62,065 bases of DNA from Singulisphaera sp. GP187 (GCA_945861245.1 CAMAUE010000011.1:1-62065); one strand, 5' to 3'. Positions 9,501-18,728 are shown, counted from the stretch's first letter. The notes: generated by a model from the letters alone, not told the origin. Numbers and translations are program-made.

Positions 9501-10110
9501 CCAATACGAAAGTTGGTCGCTCCCCTTGGCCGTCATTCTTGTCGTACCGATGTGCATCCTCTGCGCGCTTGCGGGCGTCGCGGTCGGCAAGCAGGACATC
9601 AACATCTTCACGCAGGTCGGCTTCGTCGTGCTCGTCGGCTTGGCCTGCAAGAATGCGATCCTGATCGTCGAGTTCGCCAAGCATCTGCGTGAATCCGGTA
9701 GCGACGGCGTCAGCGCAACGATCGACGCCTGCCGACTTCGCCTACGCCCGATTGTAATGACGTCGTTGGCGTTCATCCTCGGTGTCGTGCCGTTGCTGAT
9801 GGCACGCGGCGCCGGTGCGGAAATGCGTCGTACCCTCGGCACCGCGGTTTTTTCCGGCATGCTTGGCGTGACGATTTTCGGCCTGCTGCTCACGCCGGTG
9901 TTCTTCTACGTCGTCGACAAACTCGGCAGCGTTCGTGCGTTCAATTCGCCCGAAGCACGCACCACGCAGGCGATCTTACTCTACTTCGCCGGATTTCTGC
10001 TGCTTGTCGCTGGCATGTTTTTCGTCCACGCTATCGGCTTCGCCGTGCTGGCGTGCGTGTGGCTGGCGTTGGCCACCTACCGGATGACACGATGGCGTAG
10101 TTCGCAATGA
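6580..10110 (+). CDS. RND efflux permease, HAE1/AcrB family (first copy)
   Basis: 1176 residues from the TTG at 6580 (MFSRYFIDRPIFA). This start aligns with the GTG start of the next permease (MFSRFFIDRPIFA); the frame extends 27 codons further up, but only through the class A palindrome. No strong ribosome site is visible. Family landmarks are the paired aspartates in GIVVDDAIVVVEAVEHH, QFFRQFALTIAVS, and the lysine in LACKNAILIVEFAK of the proton relay. The protein is longer than typical AcrB (about 1040-1050) because extra hydrophobic sequence (around GLPAVVFAGLGVWGATH and LLAWGILPIGAIVGWLMA) sits between the two halves. Proton-driven export of drugs or lipids from the periplasm is inferred. 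It is followed by a second permease. Confidence 0.92.
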   Translation: MFSRYFIDRPIFASVLSILITLAGGIAVFSLPLAMYPRITPPTVQVDCNFPGASADVVQQSIAVPIEQQVNGVEGMLYMSSQCTNDGSYNLSVTFDPSVDLNLAQVLVQNRVNLALPSLPDSVKQTGVMTRKKSPDILMTVNVFSPDLRHDQLYLSNYALLQIRDEIARISGVGDISVLGQRDYSMRIWVDPERLAYLSITAGDVAGAIRDQNREATPGQIGQEPMALGQDFQVPLKALGRLSSIEQFKEIIIKSTPDGRIVRLKDVARITLSAKNEQMSCNVDQRPSVGLAIFQLPDANALDTADRIIAKMNELKNSFPEGVDYQISYDTTPFTRESIREVFKTLIDSVLLVALVVILFLQNWRSAIIPLVAVPVAIVGTFAVMAVLGFSLNTLTLFGLVLAIGIVVDDAIVVVEAVEHHIEHGLSPREATIRAMEQVSGPVIAVGLVLSAVFVPCAFMSGLTGQFFRQFALTIAVSTVISAFNSLTLSPALAAILLKPRAKGAYVGLPAVVFAGLGVWGATHLRLPIASWCEANLEIDYPDLLAWGILPIGAIVGWLMASPCNAGLAWWFAVFNRVFAWSTNAYTHIVRWALRGCVLMLLLYVGLLGLTWHTFNALPRGFIPNQDMGYFMVNVQLPDAAAMERTRAVMDRAQKIVHDAPGVTHSSALAGSSLLLNAVGSNFGSLFVMLDDFSKRQGTEFYSETIIANLRTRFNKEIPEAQIAVFGPPPIRGVGRAGGFKLMIKDLADQQPRALQGRADNMVELGNTMVLDDTGLPLELTGKQREAGSVSGRSALTGLISPFRANVPTFFVDVNRTQAMAMEVPLKDTFETMQIYLGSMYVNDFNLYGRTWQVILQADAPFRDKIDDVRRLQVRNSAGEMVPLGALCTINEVNGPLVLTRHNQKPAAAISGNAAQGVSSNQALQFMEKLAKDNLPKNMGYEWTELAFLEVRAGNTGMVIFLFAVAMVFLVLAAQYESWSLPLAVILVVPMCILCALAGVAVGKQDINIFTQVGFVVLVGLACKNAILIVEFAKHLRESGSDGVSATIDACRLRLRPIVMTSLAFILGVVPLLMARGAGAEMRRTLGTAVFSGMLGVTIFGLLLTPVFFYVVDKLGSVRAFNSPEARTTQAILLYFAGFLLLVAGMFFVHAIGFAVLACVWLALATYRMTRWRSSQ

Positions 10111-10202
10111 GACGATTGGCGAGCCTAGCCGCGTAAGCGGCAGGTTGATTTGGCAATCACGTGATCAACCTGCCGCTTACGCGGCTAGGCTCGCCTATCG
10201 TC
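10111..10202. repeat. Class B palindrome, 39-bp arms
   Basis: Starts at the base after the stop codon of the first permease. The 39-base arms 10111-10149 and 10164-10202 differ at one position, around a 14-base loop. It lies inside the presumed efflux operon. A single arm of the same family recurs at 17919-17949. Confidence 0.9.
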
Positions 10203-10292
10203 TCCAATCCGCCCGATCGATTTGAGTCATGCGGATGGTATTTTGATTTCAAACTTGTTTCGTATTTCGATATTCGATATTTCGGGTGCTCT

Positions 10293-13200
10293 GTGTTTTC
10301 ACGATTCTTCATCGATCGGCCGATCTTCGCGGCAGTGCTGTCGATCTTCATCATGCTGGCGGGCGGGATCGCGCTTGGGCGACTGCCGATCGCGCAATAC
10401 CCGGAGATCACGCCACCGATCGTCGAAGTGTCGGCGTCATATCCTGGCGCCAACGCTGAGGTCGTCGCCAACACGGTTGCCTCGCCCATTGAGCAACAAG
10501 TCAACGGCGTCGAAGGCATGGCGTACATGTCGTCGCAATGCACCAACGACGGCAACTATACCTGCACGATCACCTTCAAGCACGGCATCGACCTCAACAT
10601 GGCCCAGGTGCTTGTGCAAAATAAAGTCGCGCTCGCTCAGCCGATCCTGCCCGACCTCGTCAAACGCAAGGGCGTCATGGTCACGAAGAAGTCGCCCAGC
10701 GTGCTCATGATTGTCAATCTCTACTCGCCCAACGACAAGATTGACAGCTTGTATCTCAGCAACTACGCCACAATTCAAATTCGCGACGAGTTGGCCCGTC
10801 TGCCAGGAGTCGGAGACATTACCTATCTCGGCCAGCGTGACTACAGCATGAGGATTTGGCTCGATCCGCAGAAGATGATGGCCCGCAAACTCTCCGCCAA
10901 CGATGTCGTCAAGGCGATCGAGCAGCAAAACTCCCAAGTCGCCGCCGGCGCCATTGGTTCCCCGCCCATGGCCAAGGGGCAGGTCTTTCAGTTCACCATG
11001 ACGACGCTCGGTCGGCTGGCGGAAGCATCGCAGTTCGAGAACATGATCCTCCGCACATCGGACGACCGCGTCGTGCATCTCGGCGATGTCGCCAACATCG
11101 AACTCGGTGCCCAAGGTTACGACCAAACCTGTACCATGGACAAAAAGCCGTCTGTCGCGCTGTCGATTTATCAGTTGCCAGGCTCCAACGCGCTCAAGAC
11201 GGCAGCGCTGGTGCGCGAGAAGATGGCCGAACTCAAGGAACGCTTTCCTGACGACCTCGATTACGCCATCGTGTATGACACCACGCCCGTGATCCGCGAA
11301 TCGATTGGCGAGGTTTTCAAGACTCTGCGCGATGCCATTATTCTCGTCGCCATTGTGGTACTGGTCTTCCTACAAAACTGGCGATCGGCCATCATCCCAC
11401 TACTTGCCGTCCCGGTCGCCGTGGTTGGGACGTTTGCCGTCATGACGCTGATGGGGTTCAGCCTGAACAATCTCACGCTTTTCGGCCTGGTGCTTGCGAT
11501 TGGCATCGTCGTCGATGACGCCATCGTCGTCGTCGAAGCGGTCGAACATCATATTGAGCTTGGCCTGTCGCCTAGGGCGGCGACCATCAGGGCGATGGAG
11601 CAGGTCTCAGGCCCCGTCATCGCCGTTGGCCTGGTGCTCGCGGCGGTATTTATTCCGTGCGCGTTTATTACGGGCATCACGGGACAGTTCTTTCGCCAAT
11701 TTGCCCTCACGATCGCAGTTTCCACGGTCATCTCGGCGTTCAATTCGCTCACGCTGAGTCCGGCCCTGGCTGCGATCCTGCTTCGGCCACGGCAGAAGGG
11801 CGTCTACGATGCACTTCCGAAGGCCGCCTTTGTCGCTGCCGGCGGTGGGCTGGCGTGGTACTTCTTGCCGAGCTTTATCCAGGACCGTATTTATCTGATG
11901 TCCTTCAACCTTAGTTGGCTGCGCAGCAGTTGGTTGATTCCGACCGTGTGCACAGTGTTCGGCAGCGTGGTGGGACGGCTTTCCAGTGGGCCGCTGAATG
12001 TCGTGCTCGGCTGGTCGTTTCACGTATTCAATCGTGGGTTCGACTGGTTGACGCACCGCTATACCTGGTCGATCGGCTGGGCATTGCGGCTTTCGATCCT
12101 TGTGCTCATTGGTTATGCGGGCTTGATCGGCCTGACCGGATGGGCATTTCAACAAGCGCCGACTGGGTTCATCCCGCAGCAGGACAAAGGCTACCTGCTC
12201 GTCAACGTGCAACTGCCTGACTCGGCGTCCGTACAACGCACCACCGAGGTGATGAAACGTATCGAGGCGATAGCGCTCGGGACGCCGGGCGTGCAACACA
12301 CGGTTGCGATTGCCGGGCAGTCGTTGCTCCTGAATGCCAAGGCGTCGAACTACGGCGCCATGTATGTGATGTTGGGTGACTTTCACGAGCGTGCCCAGAT
12401 GGGCCACCTCACCGCCGACGCGATTGCACGGACACTGCAAGATGAGTTCGACCAGGAGATTCGCGAAGGCACGGTCAACGTATTTGGCGCGCCGCCCGTC
12501 GATGGTCTTGGCACTTCCGGTGGCGTCAAGCTAGTCATCGAGGATCGCAACAACCTCGGCAACCAGATGCTGCAAACCGTTGCCGACGGCGTCGTCGCTA
12601 ACGGGCGTGATTCACACGAGGTGCGAGGTTTGTACACGAGCTTCCGCGCAAATACGCCTTGGCTGTTGCTCGACATCGATCGCACCCAGGCCCGCGCCAT
12701 GGGCGTGACGACAGGCGAAATCTTCAGCACGTTGCAGGTCTATCTCGGCTCGCTGTACATCAACGATTTCAACAAATTTGGCCGCACCTGGCAGGTTAAC
12801 GTTCAGGCGGACGCCAACTTTCGCGATCAGATCGAAGACCTGAAGCAACTGCCATTGCGTGGCGATCACGGGCGGATGATCCCGCTGGCGACTATCGCTA
12901 GTGTCAAGACGGTGCAAGGGCCGAGTATGATAATGCGCTACAACCTTTACCCATCGGTTGCGATCAACGCCAATGCGGCCCCGGGGTACAGTTCCGGCCA
13001 AAGCATCGCTAAAATGGAGGAGCTTGTGAAAGCCGACCTGCCGGCGTCGATGCGTTACGAGTGGACTGAGCTCGCGCTCATGCAGTTGCAGACCGGCAAC
13101 AGCGCCTACTGGATCTTCCTGCTTGCCGTGGTGCTCGTGTTCCTCGTGTTGGCGGCACAATACGAAAGCTGGTCGCTGCCGCTCGCCGTGATTCTAGTCG

Positions 13201-13676
13201 TGCCGATGTGTTTGCTTAGTTCGATTACAGGCGTCCTGATGGCACAGATGGACATCAACATCTTCACACAAGTCGGCTTCGTCGTACTCGTCGGCCTGGC
13301 GAGTAAGAATGCCATCCTCATTGTGGAGTTCGCCAAGTCACAGCGTGAATCGGGTGTGTCGATCTACCAGGCGACGCTCGATGCCTGTGAATTGCGATTG
13401 AGGCCGATCATCATGACATCGCTGGCATTTATTCTGGGCGTCGTTCCTTTGGTAATTGCGGAGGGCGCGGGTGCCGAAATGCGCCGCACGCTAGGCACCG
13501 CAGTCTTCGCAGGAATGCTCGGTGTGACGCTATTCGGCATCTTCCTGACGCCGGTGTTTTATTTTGTGATCCAGTGGACCGTGGAACGCTTTCGCCCGGT
13601 GGCCCCGAGTGAGGTCAATGTCGCCCCGCCGGCGCCGGCGCCGCGTGATTCGCACAATGGGTCTACAGCTATTTAG
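10293..13676 (+). CDS. RND efflux permease, HAE1/AcrB family (second copy)
   Basis: 1127 residues from the GTG at 10293 (MFSRFFIDRPIF); the frame continues 44 codons upstream but that part is palindrome-derived and lacks permease features. It carries GIVVDDAIVVVEAVEHH, FFRQFALTIAVS and LASKNAILIVEFAK, the proton-relay residues. It is closely similar to the preceding permease, including the extra hydrophobic insert between halves (AAGGGLAWYFLP, TVCTVFGSVVG). Two permeases sharing one adaptor recall MdtBC-type heteromeric pumps, but both may equally be independent homotrimers; the sequence does not decide this. The C-terminus ends in a proline/alanine-rich tail. Confidence 0.92.
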   Translation: MFSRFFIDRPIFAAVLSIFIMLAGGIALGRLPIAQYPEITPPIVEVSASYPGANAEVVANTVASPIEQQVNGVEGMAYMSSQCTNDGNYTCTITFKHGIDLNMAQVLVQNKVALAQPILPDLVKRKGVMVTKKSPSVLMIVNLYSPNDKIDSLYLSNYATIQIRDELARLPGVGDITYLGQRDYSMRIWLDPQKMMARKLSANDVVKAIEQQNSQVAAGAIGSPPMAKGQVFQFTMTTLGRLAEASQFENMILRTSDDRVVHLGDVANIELGAQGYDQTCTMDKKPSVALSIYQLPGSNALKTAALVREKMAELKERFPDDLDYAIVYDTTPVIRESIGEVFKTLRDAIILVAIVVLVFLQNWRSAIIPLLAVPVAVVGTFAVMTLMGFSLNNLTLFGLVLAIGIVVDDAIVVVEAVEHHIELGLSPRAATIRAMEQVSGPVIAVGLVLAAVFIPCAFITGITGQFFRQFALTIAVSTVISAFNSLTLSPALAAILLRPRQKGVYDALPKAAFVAAGGGLAWYFLPSFIQDRIYLMSFNLSWLRSSWLIPTVCTVFGSVVGRLSSGPLNVVLGWSFHVFNRGFDWLTHRYTWSIGWALRLSILVLIGYAGLIGLTGWAFQQAPTGFIPQQDKGYLLVNVQLPDSASVQRTTEVMKRIEAIALGTPGVQHTVAIAGQSLLLNAKASNYGAMYVMLGDFHERAQMGHLTADAIARTLQDEFDQEIREGTVNVFGAPPVDGLGTSGGVKLVIEDRNNLGNQMLQTVADGVVANGRDSHEVRGLYTSFRANTPWLLLDIDRTQARAMGVTTGEIFSTLQVYLGSLYINDFNKFGRTWQVNVQADANFRDQIEDLKQLPLRGDHGRMIPLATIASVKTVQGPSMIMRYNLYPSVAINANAAPGYSSGQSIAKMEELVKADLPASMRYEWTELALMQLQTGNSAYWIFLLAVVLVFLVLAAQYESWSLPLAVILVVPMCLLSSITGVLMAQMDINIFTQVGFVVLVGLASKNAILIVEFAKSQRESGVSIYQATLDACELRLRPIIMTSLAFILGVVPLVIAEGAGAEMRRTLGTAVFAGMLGVTLFGIFLTPVFYFVIQWTVERFRPVAPSEVNVAPPAPAPRDSHNGSTAI

Positions 13677-13715
13677 CCTTCGGTCAAAGCGATGAGAGTT
13701 TCGGGAGATTTTCCG

Positions 13716-13744
13716 TTGACATGGCCGTCTGTTATGATTAGGCT
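13716..13744 (+). promoter_or_regulatory. Possible promoter of the DUF1559 gene
   Basis: TTGACA at 13716-13721, a 17-base spacer, then TAGGCT at 13739-13744. The -35 is perfect and the -10 keeps only T1, A2 and T6. It stands about 50 bases before the ATG at 13795. Confidence 0.4.
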
Positions 13745-13794
13745 TTATTATTGTCATTCTTTCCGTAGGTTCCGCTCAGTGCGAGGTCCGTGCA

Positions 13795-15396
13795 ATGGCT
13801 CGACATAATTCTCGGCGTGCGTTCAGCCTTGTCGAATTGTTGGTGGTGATCGCCATCATCGGAATTCTCATTGCGATCTTGGTACCCGCTGTGCAAAGGG
13901 TGCGTGAAAGCGCGGCTCAGACACAGTGCAGAAACAACCTCAAACAAATTGCGCTAGCGGCACACAGTTATCACGATAGCTGCAAATGCCTGCCGCCTGG
14001 CTACTCGAAGCTGACGCAAGCGGGCGTGCTGGCGTATTTACTGCCGTACGTTGATCAACCGGCACTCTACGAGCAGCTGCCGGTTGGCGTGCGTGAAGGC
14101 ACCGGCGGAGCATGGTACACGCAGATCGCGAACAACGGCCTCGGCACGGGCAGCCCCGTCACCACGCGGATTCCGGCGTTTGAATGTCCGTCGGCCAATT
14201 TGTACGGTTCCGCCTACACGCATGGGACCGTGCGAAACGAAACATTTTTCCCAAGCACCGCCGCCAGCGGACCGCTGACGTTGCCGCAGATGCTGAGCAG
14301 CAGCAATCCTGGCATTCAGGCGGAGGGGCAACAGATTGCAAACGACCTAAATCAGATTTTCTAAGCAGCCTGGGCCACGCAGTCGATTGTCTTGACGTGG
14401 GACAGCTGGGCGCCACCGGAGGCGGCCTACACCGTCAACCTTCCCGGCGGTTCGGTTTTGGTTCAAGGCGGCGATGCCAGCGGAACCACCTGGTCTTATT
14501 CCGGCTCGCCATTCTATTCAGCCGTCGGAAGTTTCGTCGTCAACGGCTAAACGATCAATGTGAATCTCAACCAGGCAAACACATTTCTCGGGTTGTCGAA
14601 CGGTGTGCTGACGAATTACGGCAACTCGATTCTCACCCAAAGTGTTGCGCAGAACAGCTACGACGGCAACGTCGCCAACACAAATATTTTGCTCGCCAAC
14701 GTCGATATGAGCAGCAAGGGCGACATCAGTTTCGGTGGCCCGATGCACATCATCGCTAACGACGGCGACACGACCGGTCTGCCTCAGAACAACCCGCTCT
14801 TCTGGGCATACTATAACAACGCCTTCGCCGGTAAAACCTGGACCACCGTCGCCGGCAGCGGCGGCAACGCTGGCTTTAACCTCATCCCCAACAATCCATT
14901 GGACTCCACCATGGGTTTGACGAGCTACGTGGCCAACTCCGGCATGTACTCCTTCAAAGACGATCCGAAGAACCCGGGCAACAGCCAATACTCCGAAGGG
15001 CCATTCTACCCTCATTCAGCTCTAAAAATGATCGATATCACCGACGGCGCGTCCAACACCCTCGCCTTCGGTGAATCGCTGGGCGGGCCGTATAACGGCG
15101 TATCGCGATCGTATGCCCTGACCTGGATGGGCACTGGAGTTATGCCGTCCTACTGGGATTGCCAAGCTCCGGCGACCTGGTTCACGTTCGGCAGCGGCCA
15201 CCCGGGCCGAGTCCACTTCGCGTTTTGCGATGGCACCGTTCGCACTCTCAGCACGACGACCGCCAGCCCGGGCGATCTTGCCGCTCCCGGTTCGACGCCG
15301 CCCGGCCAAGCCAACACGCCGCGTTGGATCACCTTTCAGCAACTCGCGGGAGCGCGGGACGGCGCGTCGCCCAGCCTTGACGGCGTTGTGGATTAG
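13795..15396 (+). pseudogene. DUF1559 prepilin-like protein interrupted by two in-frame TAA codons
   Basis: One continuous 533-codon frame is broken only by TAA at 14362-14364 and 14548-14550. The N-terminus has a type IV prepilin/pseudopilin methylation motif (RRAFSLVELLVVIAIIGIL). This is followed by NNLKQIALAAHSYHD, typical of planctomycete DUF1559 proteins. The C-terminal part after the second stop holds the DUF1559 ending (GSGHPGRVHFAFCDGTVRTL). There is no frameshift and the coding character is kept between and after the stops. Both stops could derive from CAA (Gln) by one C-to-T change. Either it is a recent pseudogene yielding a 189-residue fragment, or the stops are read through; sequencing error is also possible. 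Confidence 0.8.
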
Positions 15397-15408
15397 AGAA
15401 CCATTTTT

Positions 15409-15460
15409 CGCTTGCGGCTTAGCGATCACGGGGTATCATCCGAGCGCTAAACCGCAAGCG
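15409..15460. repeat. Class A palindrome
   Basis: CGCTTGCGGCTTAGCG and CGCTAAACCGCAAGCG (one mismatch) enclose a 20-base loop between the DUF1559 gene and the small lipoprotein, which are co-directional. Confidence 0.8.
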
Positions 15461-15478
15461 GAATTCAAGGAGCTTATG

Positions 15479-15847
15479 ATGCGCATTCTTCGTCACATGT
15501 GCGCCTGCGTCGGTTTGCTCATGCTAGCAGGCTGCGGCAGTTCCGAGGGAGACCGATTGACCAAGGAGAACATCCGTCTGACCAACGAATACGCTGCCGA
15601 ATTCGAGCGGATTGCCACGATCCCCGATAAGGGCGAGATTAAAAAAATCCAGGAACGCATCACCAAAATTCAGGACGAGATGAAGGCGAACAACGAAGCT
15701 CTGCAAAAACTGCCGATCGCGAAATTGAAAGAACTCGGCGACAAACACAAAACTGAGCGCGACGAGGCGACCGACCGGCTCAAGAAGGCGCTGGCTCCGT
15801 TTCGCGCGAAGGGACCGAACGCCAAGAAGATTAGCGAGAAGAGTTGA
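15479..15847 (+). CDS. Small lipoprotein with coiled-coil character
   Basis: 122 residues. AAGGAG at 15467-15472 sets the start at the second of two adjacent ATGs (15479; 15476 is possible). The N-terminus is a lipoprotein signal ending LMLAGC. The mature part is almost entirely charged and helical (KIQERITKIQDEMKANNEAL), predicting a short coiled coil. The family is unknown to me; a periplasmic, membrane-tethered structural or partner protein is an inference from composition. It converges with the WD40 gene. Confidence 0.72.
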   Translation: MRILRHMCACVGLLMLAGCGSSEGDRLTKENIRLTNEYAAEFERIATIPDKGEIKKIQERITKIQDEMKANNEALQKLPIAKLKELGDKHKTERDEATDRLKKALAPFRAKGPNAKKISEKS

Positions 15848-15928
15848 CAGACCCGACAATCTTCAGAGCCGGAAGCGACGGGTATTTCAACCGCCGCTCA
15901 CGGTTTTCGGTTCTTGGATTTTGCAAAC

Positions 15929-17809
15929 CTACCGCGCCCCCGTCCACACCCTGATTGTCGCGTCCTGGCTGCTTGATAGCGCGAGCCGACCATCGCGTGA
16001 GAAGGTGACGTGCCAAACCTGATCGCGATGGCCTTCGAGTTGGCGGATTTGCTGGCCGGTCTGCGTGTCCCACAAACGAACGGTGTTGTCGGAACCAGCC
16101 GACAACACTCGGCGACCGTCCGGCGAAACCGCGACGCTTTGCACATAGCCGGTGCTGCCTTCAAAGGTGCGGAGCGTCGAGCCGGTGGTCACATCCCATA
16201 GCCGAAGCGTGCGGTCGGCGCCGCCGGTGATGACATGCCGGCCATCCGGCGTGAACGCGGCACACAACACCGTGTCGGCGTGGCCTTCGAGACGTTTGAC
16301 GATGTCGCCCGAGGCGACATCCCACACGCGGGCGGTTTTGTCGAGGCTGGCGGAAACGGCGAACTTACCATCGCGCGAAAAGGCGACGCACCATACCGTA
16401 TGATCGTGGCCCGTGAACTGACGCTCTTCCTTGCCCGTGCTTACGTTCCACAAGCGAACTGTGCGATCATCGCTGCCGGACAGAATCCACTTGCCATCTT
16501 CCGAGACGGCGACGGAGCGGACGTAATCTTTGTGCCCGTCAAAAACCTTGACCACGCGGCCCGTGGTCAAATCCCATAGCCGAACCGTAGCGTCAAATCC
16601 GCCGGAGACGGCATGCGTGCCATCGCTGGTGACGGCGACGCACCAGGCCTTGCCCGCATGGCCGTCGAGTTGGCGGATTTCCTTGTAAGTGCGAGCGTTG
16701 AAGAGGCGGAGCGTGTTGTCGTAACCAGTCGCGAGGAAGCGTTTACCGTCCGGTGAAAACGCACAGCCGTAAACCGGGCCGCTGACGACATCGATCTTTT
16801 TGAGTTCGTTGGCGATCTCGCCGATGCGGTGCTCCGTCGGCAGCATCTTGTTGATTTCGAGCAGTTTGCCTTCAATCTGTGCCCGTTCCTTGGTATCGGC
16901 ACCGCTCAGGTTTTCCTGGTACCAGTGGTACGCTCGCAACAGAGCCTGCGTATGCATCGCGGGATCGGTCGTTTTGTCGGTCGCGATGAGATACCAGCCG
17001 AGCGCGACAATCCGGCGATCGCCGACGTTGGTCGGATTCGCGAGATCGGATTGCGCCAGCGACGCGAACTTGCTCTTCGTTCCCTTCGCCAAGAGCGGCA
17101 GGCCGCGCTCCCAGTTGCCTTTGATAAGCGCGTAATAGCGGCCCATCTCGGCATTGGCGGCGGCGTCGGTCGGATCGCTGGCGAGCTTGTCGGCGTGGAC
17201 CTTCCAGCGGGCGAATTCCTTCTTCTGGCGTTGAATCTCTTCCTGCTTCTTGCGCATCGACACCGTCAGCACGATGCTCCTTAGCTTGCGAGCCGCGGAC
17301 TCGGCGGCGGCGATCAAATCGAGGCTGGCGGGGAAATCGTCGGCCTCCAACGTGTCGTCGAGCACCGCGAGCGCCCGTTCGATGACCGAGTGATATGCAT
17401 CGGTCGAGGCGCCGTCTGCCTTGGCGGCTTGTTGCAGCATCTTGATCCTCATCTGCGCGATCGCGCCGGCCGGCATCGCGAAGTCGTTCGCCAGTTCGTC
17501 GGCTGCCTGCAACGCCGTGTTCACATCGCCCGCCTGGGCCGCCAGCGATTGGGCCATCGACAGCAACACATAGCGCCCGGCTGTGTCGTCCTTCGTTTCC
17601 TTGCCTTCAAACAGCAGCGTCTGCGCGAGCCGAGCGCGGAGCGTCGTGTCCTTCTCCGCCTTGGCGAAGTCGTCCTTGTAAAGTTCATCGAGCAGTTTCT
17701 CGACCTTCGCCTGTGCTTCCTTGGCAGGAATGGGCCGCTTCTTGGTTCCTTGAGCGAAGGCGAACGGCGAAAGCATCACCAAAATAACGACAACAACAAG
17801 GCAACGCAT
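15929..17809 (-). CDS. Secreted WD40-repeat protein
   Basis: 626 residues. The ATG at 17809 follows GAAGGGG and begins a signal peptide (MRCLVVVVILVMLSPFAFAQ); an ATG 7 codons earlier is less likely. Residues 20 to about 330 are helical and lysine/alanine-rich with a tetratricopeptide-like feel. The C-terminal 300 residues form seven WD40 repeats, each with the pattern SxDGxxxxSGxxDxTVRLWD, which is one full propeller. Propellers of this kind act as protein-binding platforms; the partner is unknown. On the minus strand a TATAAT lies at 17868-17863 upstream, with no good -35 seen. Confidence 0.85.
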   Translation of the reverse strand: MRCLVVVVILVMLSPFAFAQGTKKRPIPAKEAQAKVEKLLDELYKDDFAKAEKDTTLRARLAQTLLFEGKETKDDTAGRYVLLSMAQSLAAQAGDVNTALQAADELANDFAMPAGAIAQMRIKMLQQAAKADGASTDAYHSVIERALAVLDDTLEADDFPASLDLIAAAESAARKLRSIVLTVSMRKKQEEIQRQKKEFARWKVHADKLASDPTDAAANAEMGRYYALIKGNWERGLPLLAKGTKSKFASLAQSDLANPTNVGDRRIVALGWYLIATDKTTDPAMHTQALLRAYHWYQENLSGADTKERAQIEGKLLEINKMLPTEHRIGEIANELKKIDVVSGPVYGCAFSPDGKRFLATGYDNTLRLFNARTYKEIRQLDGHAGKAWCVAVTSDGTHAVSGGFDATVRLWDLTTGRVVKVFDGHKDYVRSVAVSEDGKWILSGSDDRTVRLWNVSTGKEERQFTGHDHTVWCVAFSRDGKFAVSASLDKTARVWDVASGDIVKRLEGHADTVLCAAFTPDGRHVITGGADRTLRLWDVTTGSTLRTFEGSTGYVQSVAVSPDGRRVLSAGSDNTVRLWDTQTGQQIRQLEGHRDQVWHVTFSRDGRLALSSSQDATIRVWTGAR

Positions 17810-17918
17810 GACGGCCCCTTCGAGAAGCATTGGAGAGTCAACTCTTAACCCGATAGGTGAGTATTATAGAAGAGTCGAAGCGCATCGCGCACGCAAAATG
17901 ATCGAACACGAATCCAGG

Positions 17919-17949
17919 GCGAGCCTGGCCGCGTAAGCGGCAGGTTGAT
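17919..17949. repeat. Single arm of class B palindrome
   Basis: GCGAGCCTGGCCGCGTAAGC and the following GGCAGGTTGAT match the left arm at 10119-10149 with one change; the partner arm is missing. It lies just upstream of the small gene at 17964, whose ribosome site GAGGAG follows it directly. Confidence 0.7.
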
Positions 17950-17963
17950 GCGAGGAGAGCTTG

Positions 17964-18251
17964 ATGAACGATTACGAGAATTCTGCTGCTGACATCGAGA
18001 ACGAGCGAAAACGCCAGGCCGCCAGTCTTGCCGAGGACGGTGAAGGCTGGGAGAAGGAATATCGCCCTGGCTCATTCGGCTGCCATGAATTGCTGGATCG
18101 AACGGCAATGCTCGCGGGTCTTGTCGAAGAGCAGATCCAAAGCCATCCCGCTTGCGTTGCTAATGCGGAGTGGTTCCAGCTTACAAAGCGAGCGGCGGCG
18201 CTGCGGGAGTTGTATCAGCGAGTTGGGGCGGAGCATCTTGGGGAGGATTGA
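17964..18251 (+). CDS. Hypothetical protein
   Basis: 95 residues from the ATG at 17964, preceded by GAGGAG at 17952-17957. It is charged, without signal peptide or membrane segment, and probably cytosolic. Features seen are an acidic N-terminus with ENERKRQAASL and a helical C-terminal half (LTKRAAALRELYQRVG). I recognise no family. It is the first of several small genes in a repeat-rich stretch (18.0-19.4 kb). Confidence 0.6.
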   Translation: MNDYENSAADIENERKRQAASLAEDGEGWEKEYRPGSFGCHELLDRTAMLAGLVEEQIQSHPACVANAEWFQLTKRAAALRELYQRVGAEHLGED

Positions 18252-18277
18252 TTCCATCCATCAACAGCCTCGTAGGC

Positions 18278-18360
18278 TCGTAGGGTGTCTCAACCGTACT
18301 CGCGAGGACGCACCAGACTCATGCGGGTTCATGGTGCGTCGGCGTTGGCGCTTTGTGCGC
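18278..18360. repeat. Class I repeat, partial palindrome
   Basis: TAGGGTGTCTCAACCGTACT onward, through ATGCGGGTTCATGGTGCGTC, matches the element at 18729-18788 in the same orientation and, less exactly, the complete palindrome at 19129-19212. Confidence 0.65.
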
Positions 18361-18379
18361 TATTAACCGGTGGCGGACA

Positions 18380-18703
18380 TTATGCAACGCTGCCAATTAT
18401 GATTAGATCATTTTCCAAGATGGTGTAATCCAAGTCTTGCTTTGCGCAGACTCTTTTGCCTTCACGTTCCACGTAAACTCCGATTGTGCCCAAGCGAATC
18501 CCGGATTGACAAAGGCGGAACCACGTTGGCTCGGTACCGGCAATGTCAGGCTTGTCCTCTGGTTCAAATTCAACGTCAAGCAAGTTGCTCAGGTAACCAA
18601 GAACATCGCCAACGTTCTTGGCGTCAATAAGTTCATTCTGAAGGCGAAACAGGCCAGGTTCCGATGATCGGATTCCAAAAATCAGAACTCTGAGTATTGG
18701 CAT
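18380..18703 (-). CDS. Hypothetical protein between class I repeats
   Basis: 107 residues, start ATG at 18703, no convincing ribosome site. The sequence (PILRVLIFGIRSSEPGLF; IGVYVEREGKRV) looks like a small alpha/beta cytosolic protein and I cannot place it in a family. It lies between two direct copies of the class I repeat (18278-18360 and 18729-18788), so it may have arrived or been duplicated with them. The start region is uncertain and the gene could be a remnant. Confidence 0.5.
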   Translation of the reverse strand: MPILRVLIFGIRSSEPGLFRLQNELIDAKNVGDVLGYLSNLLDVEFEPEDKPDIAGTEPTWFRLCQSGIRLGTIGVYVEREGKRVCAKQDLDYTILENDLIIIGSVA

Positions 18704-18728
18704 ATGCGGTACTCGAACAGTTGGAACG

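Noticed and set aside
10111..10202. Class B palindrome as an IS end or attachment site
   Set aside because: No transposase or integrase frame, and no target duplication is seen around it.
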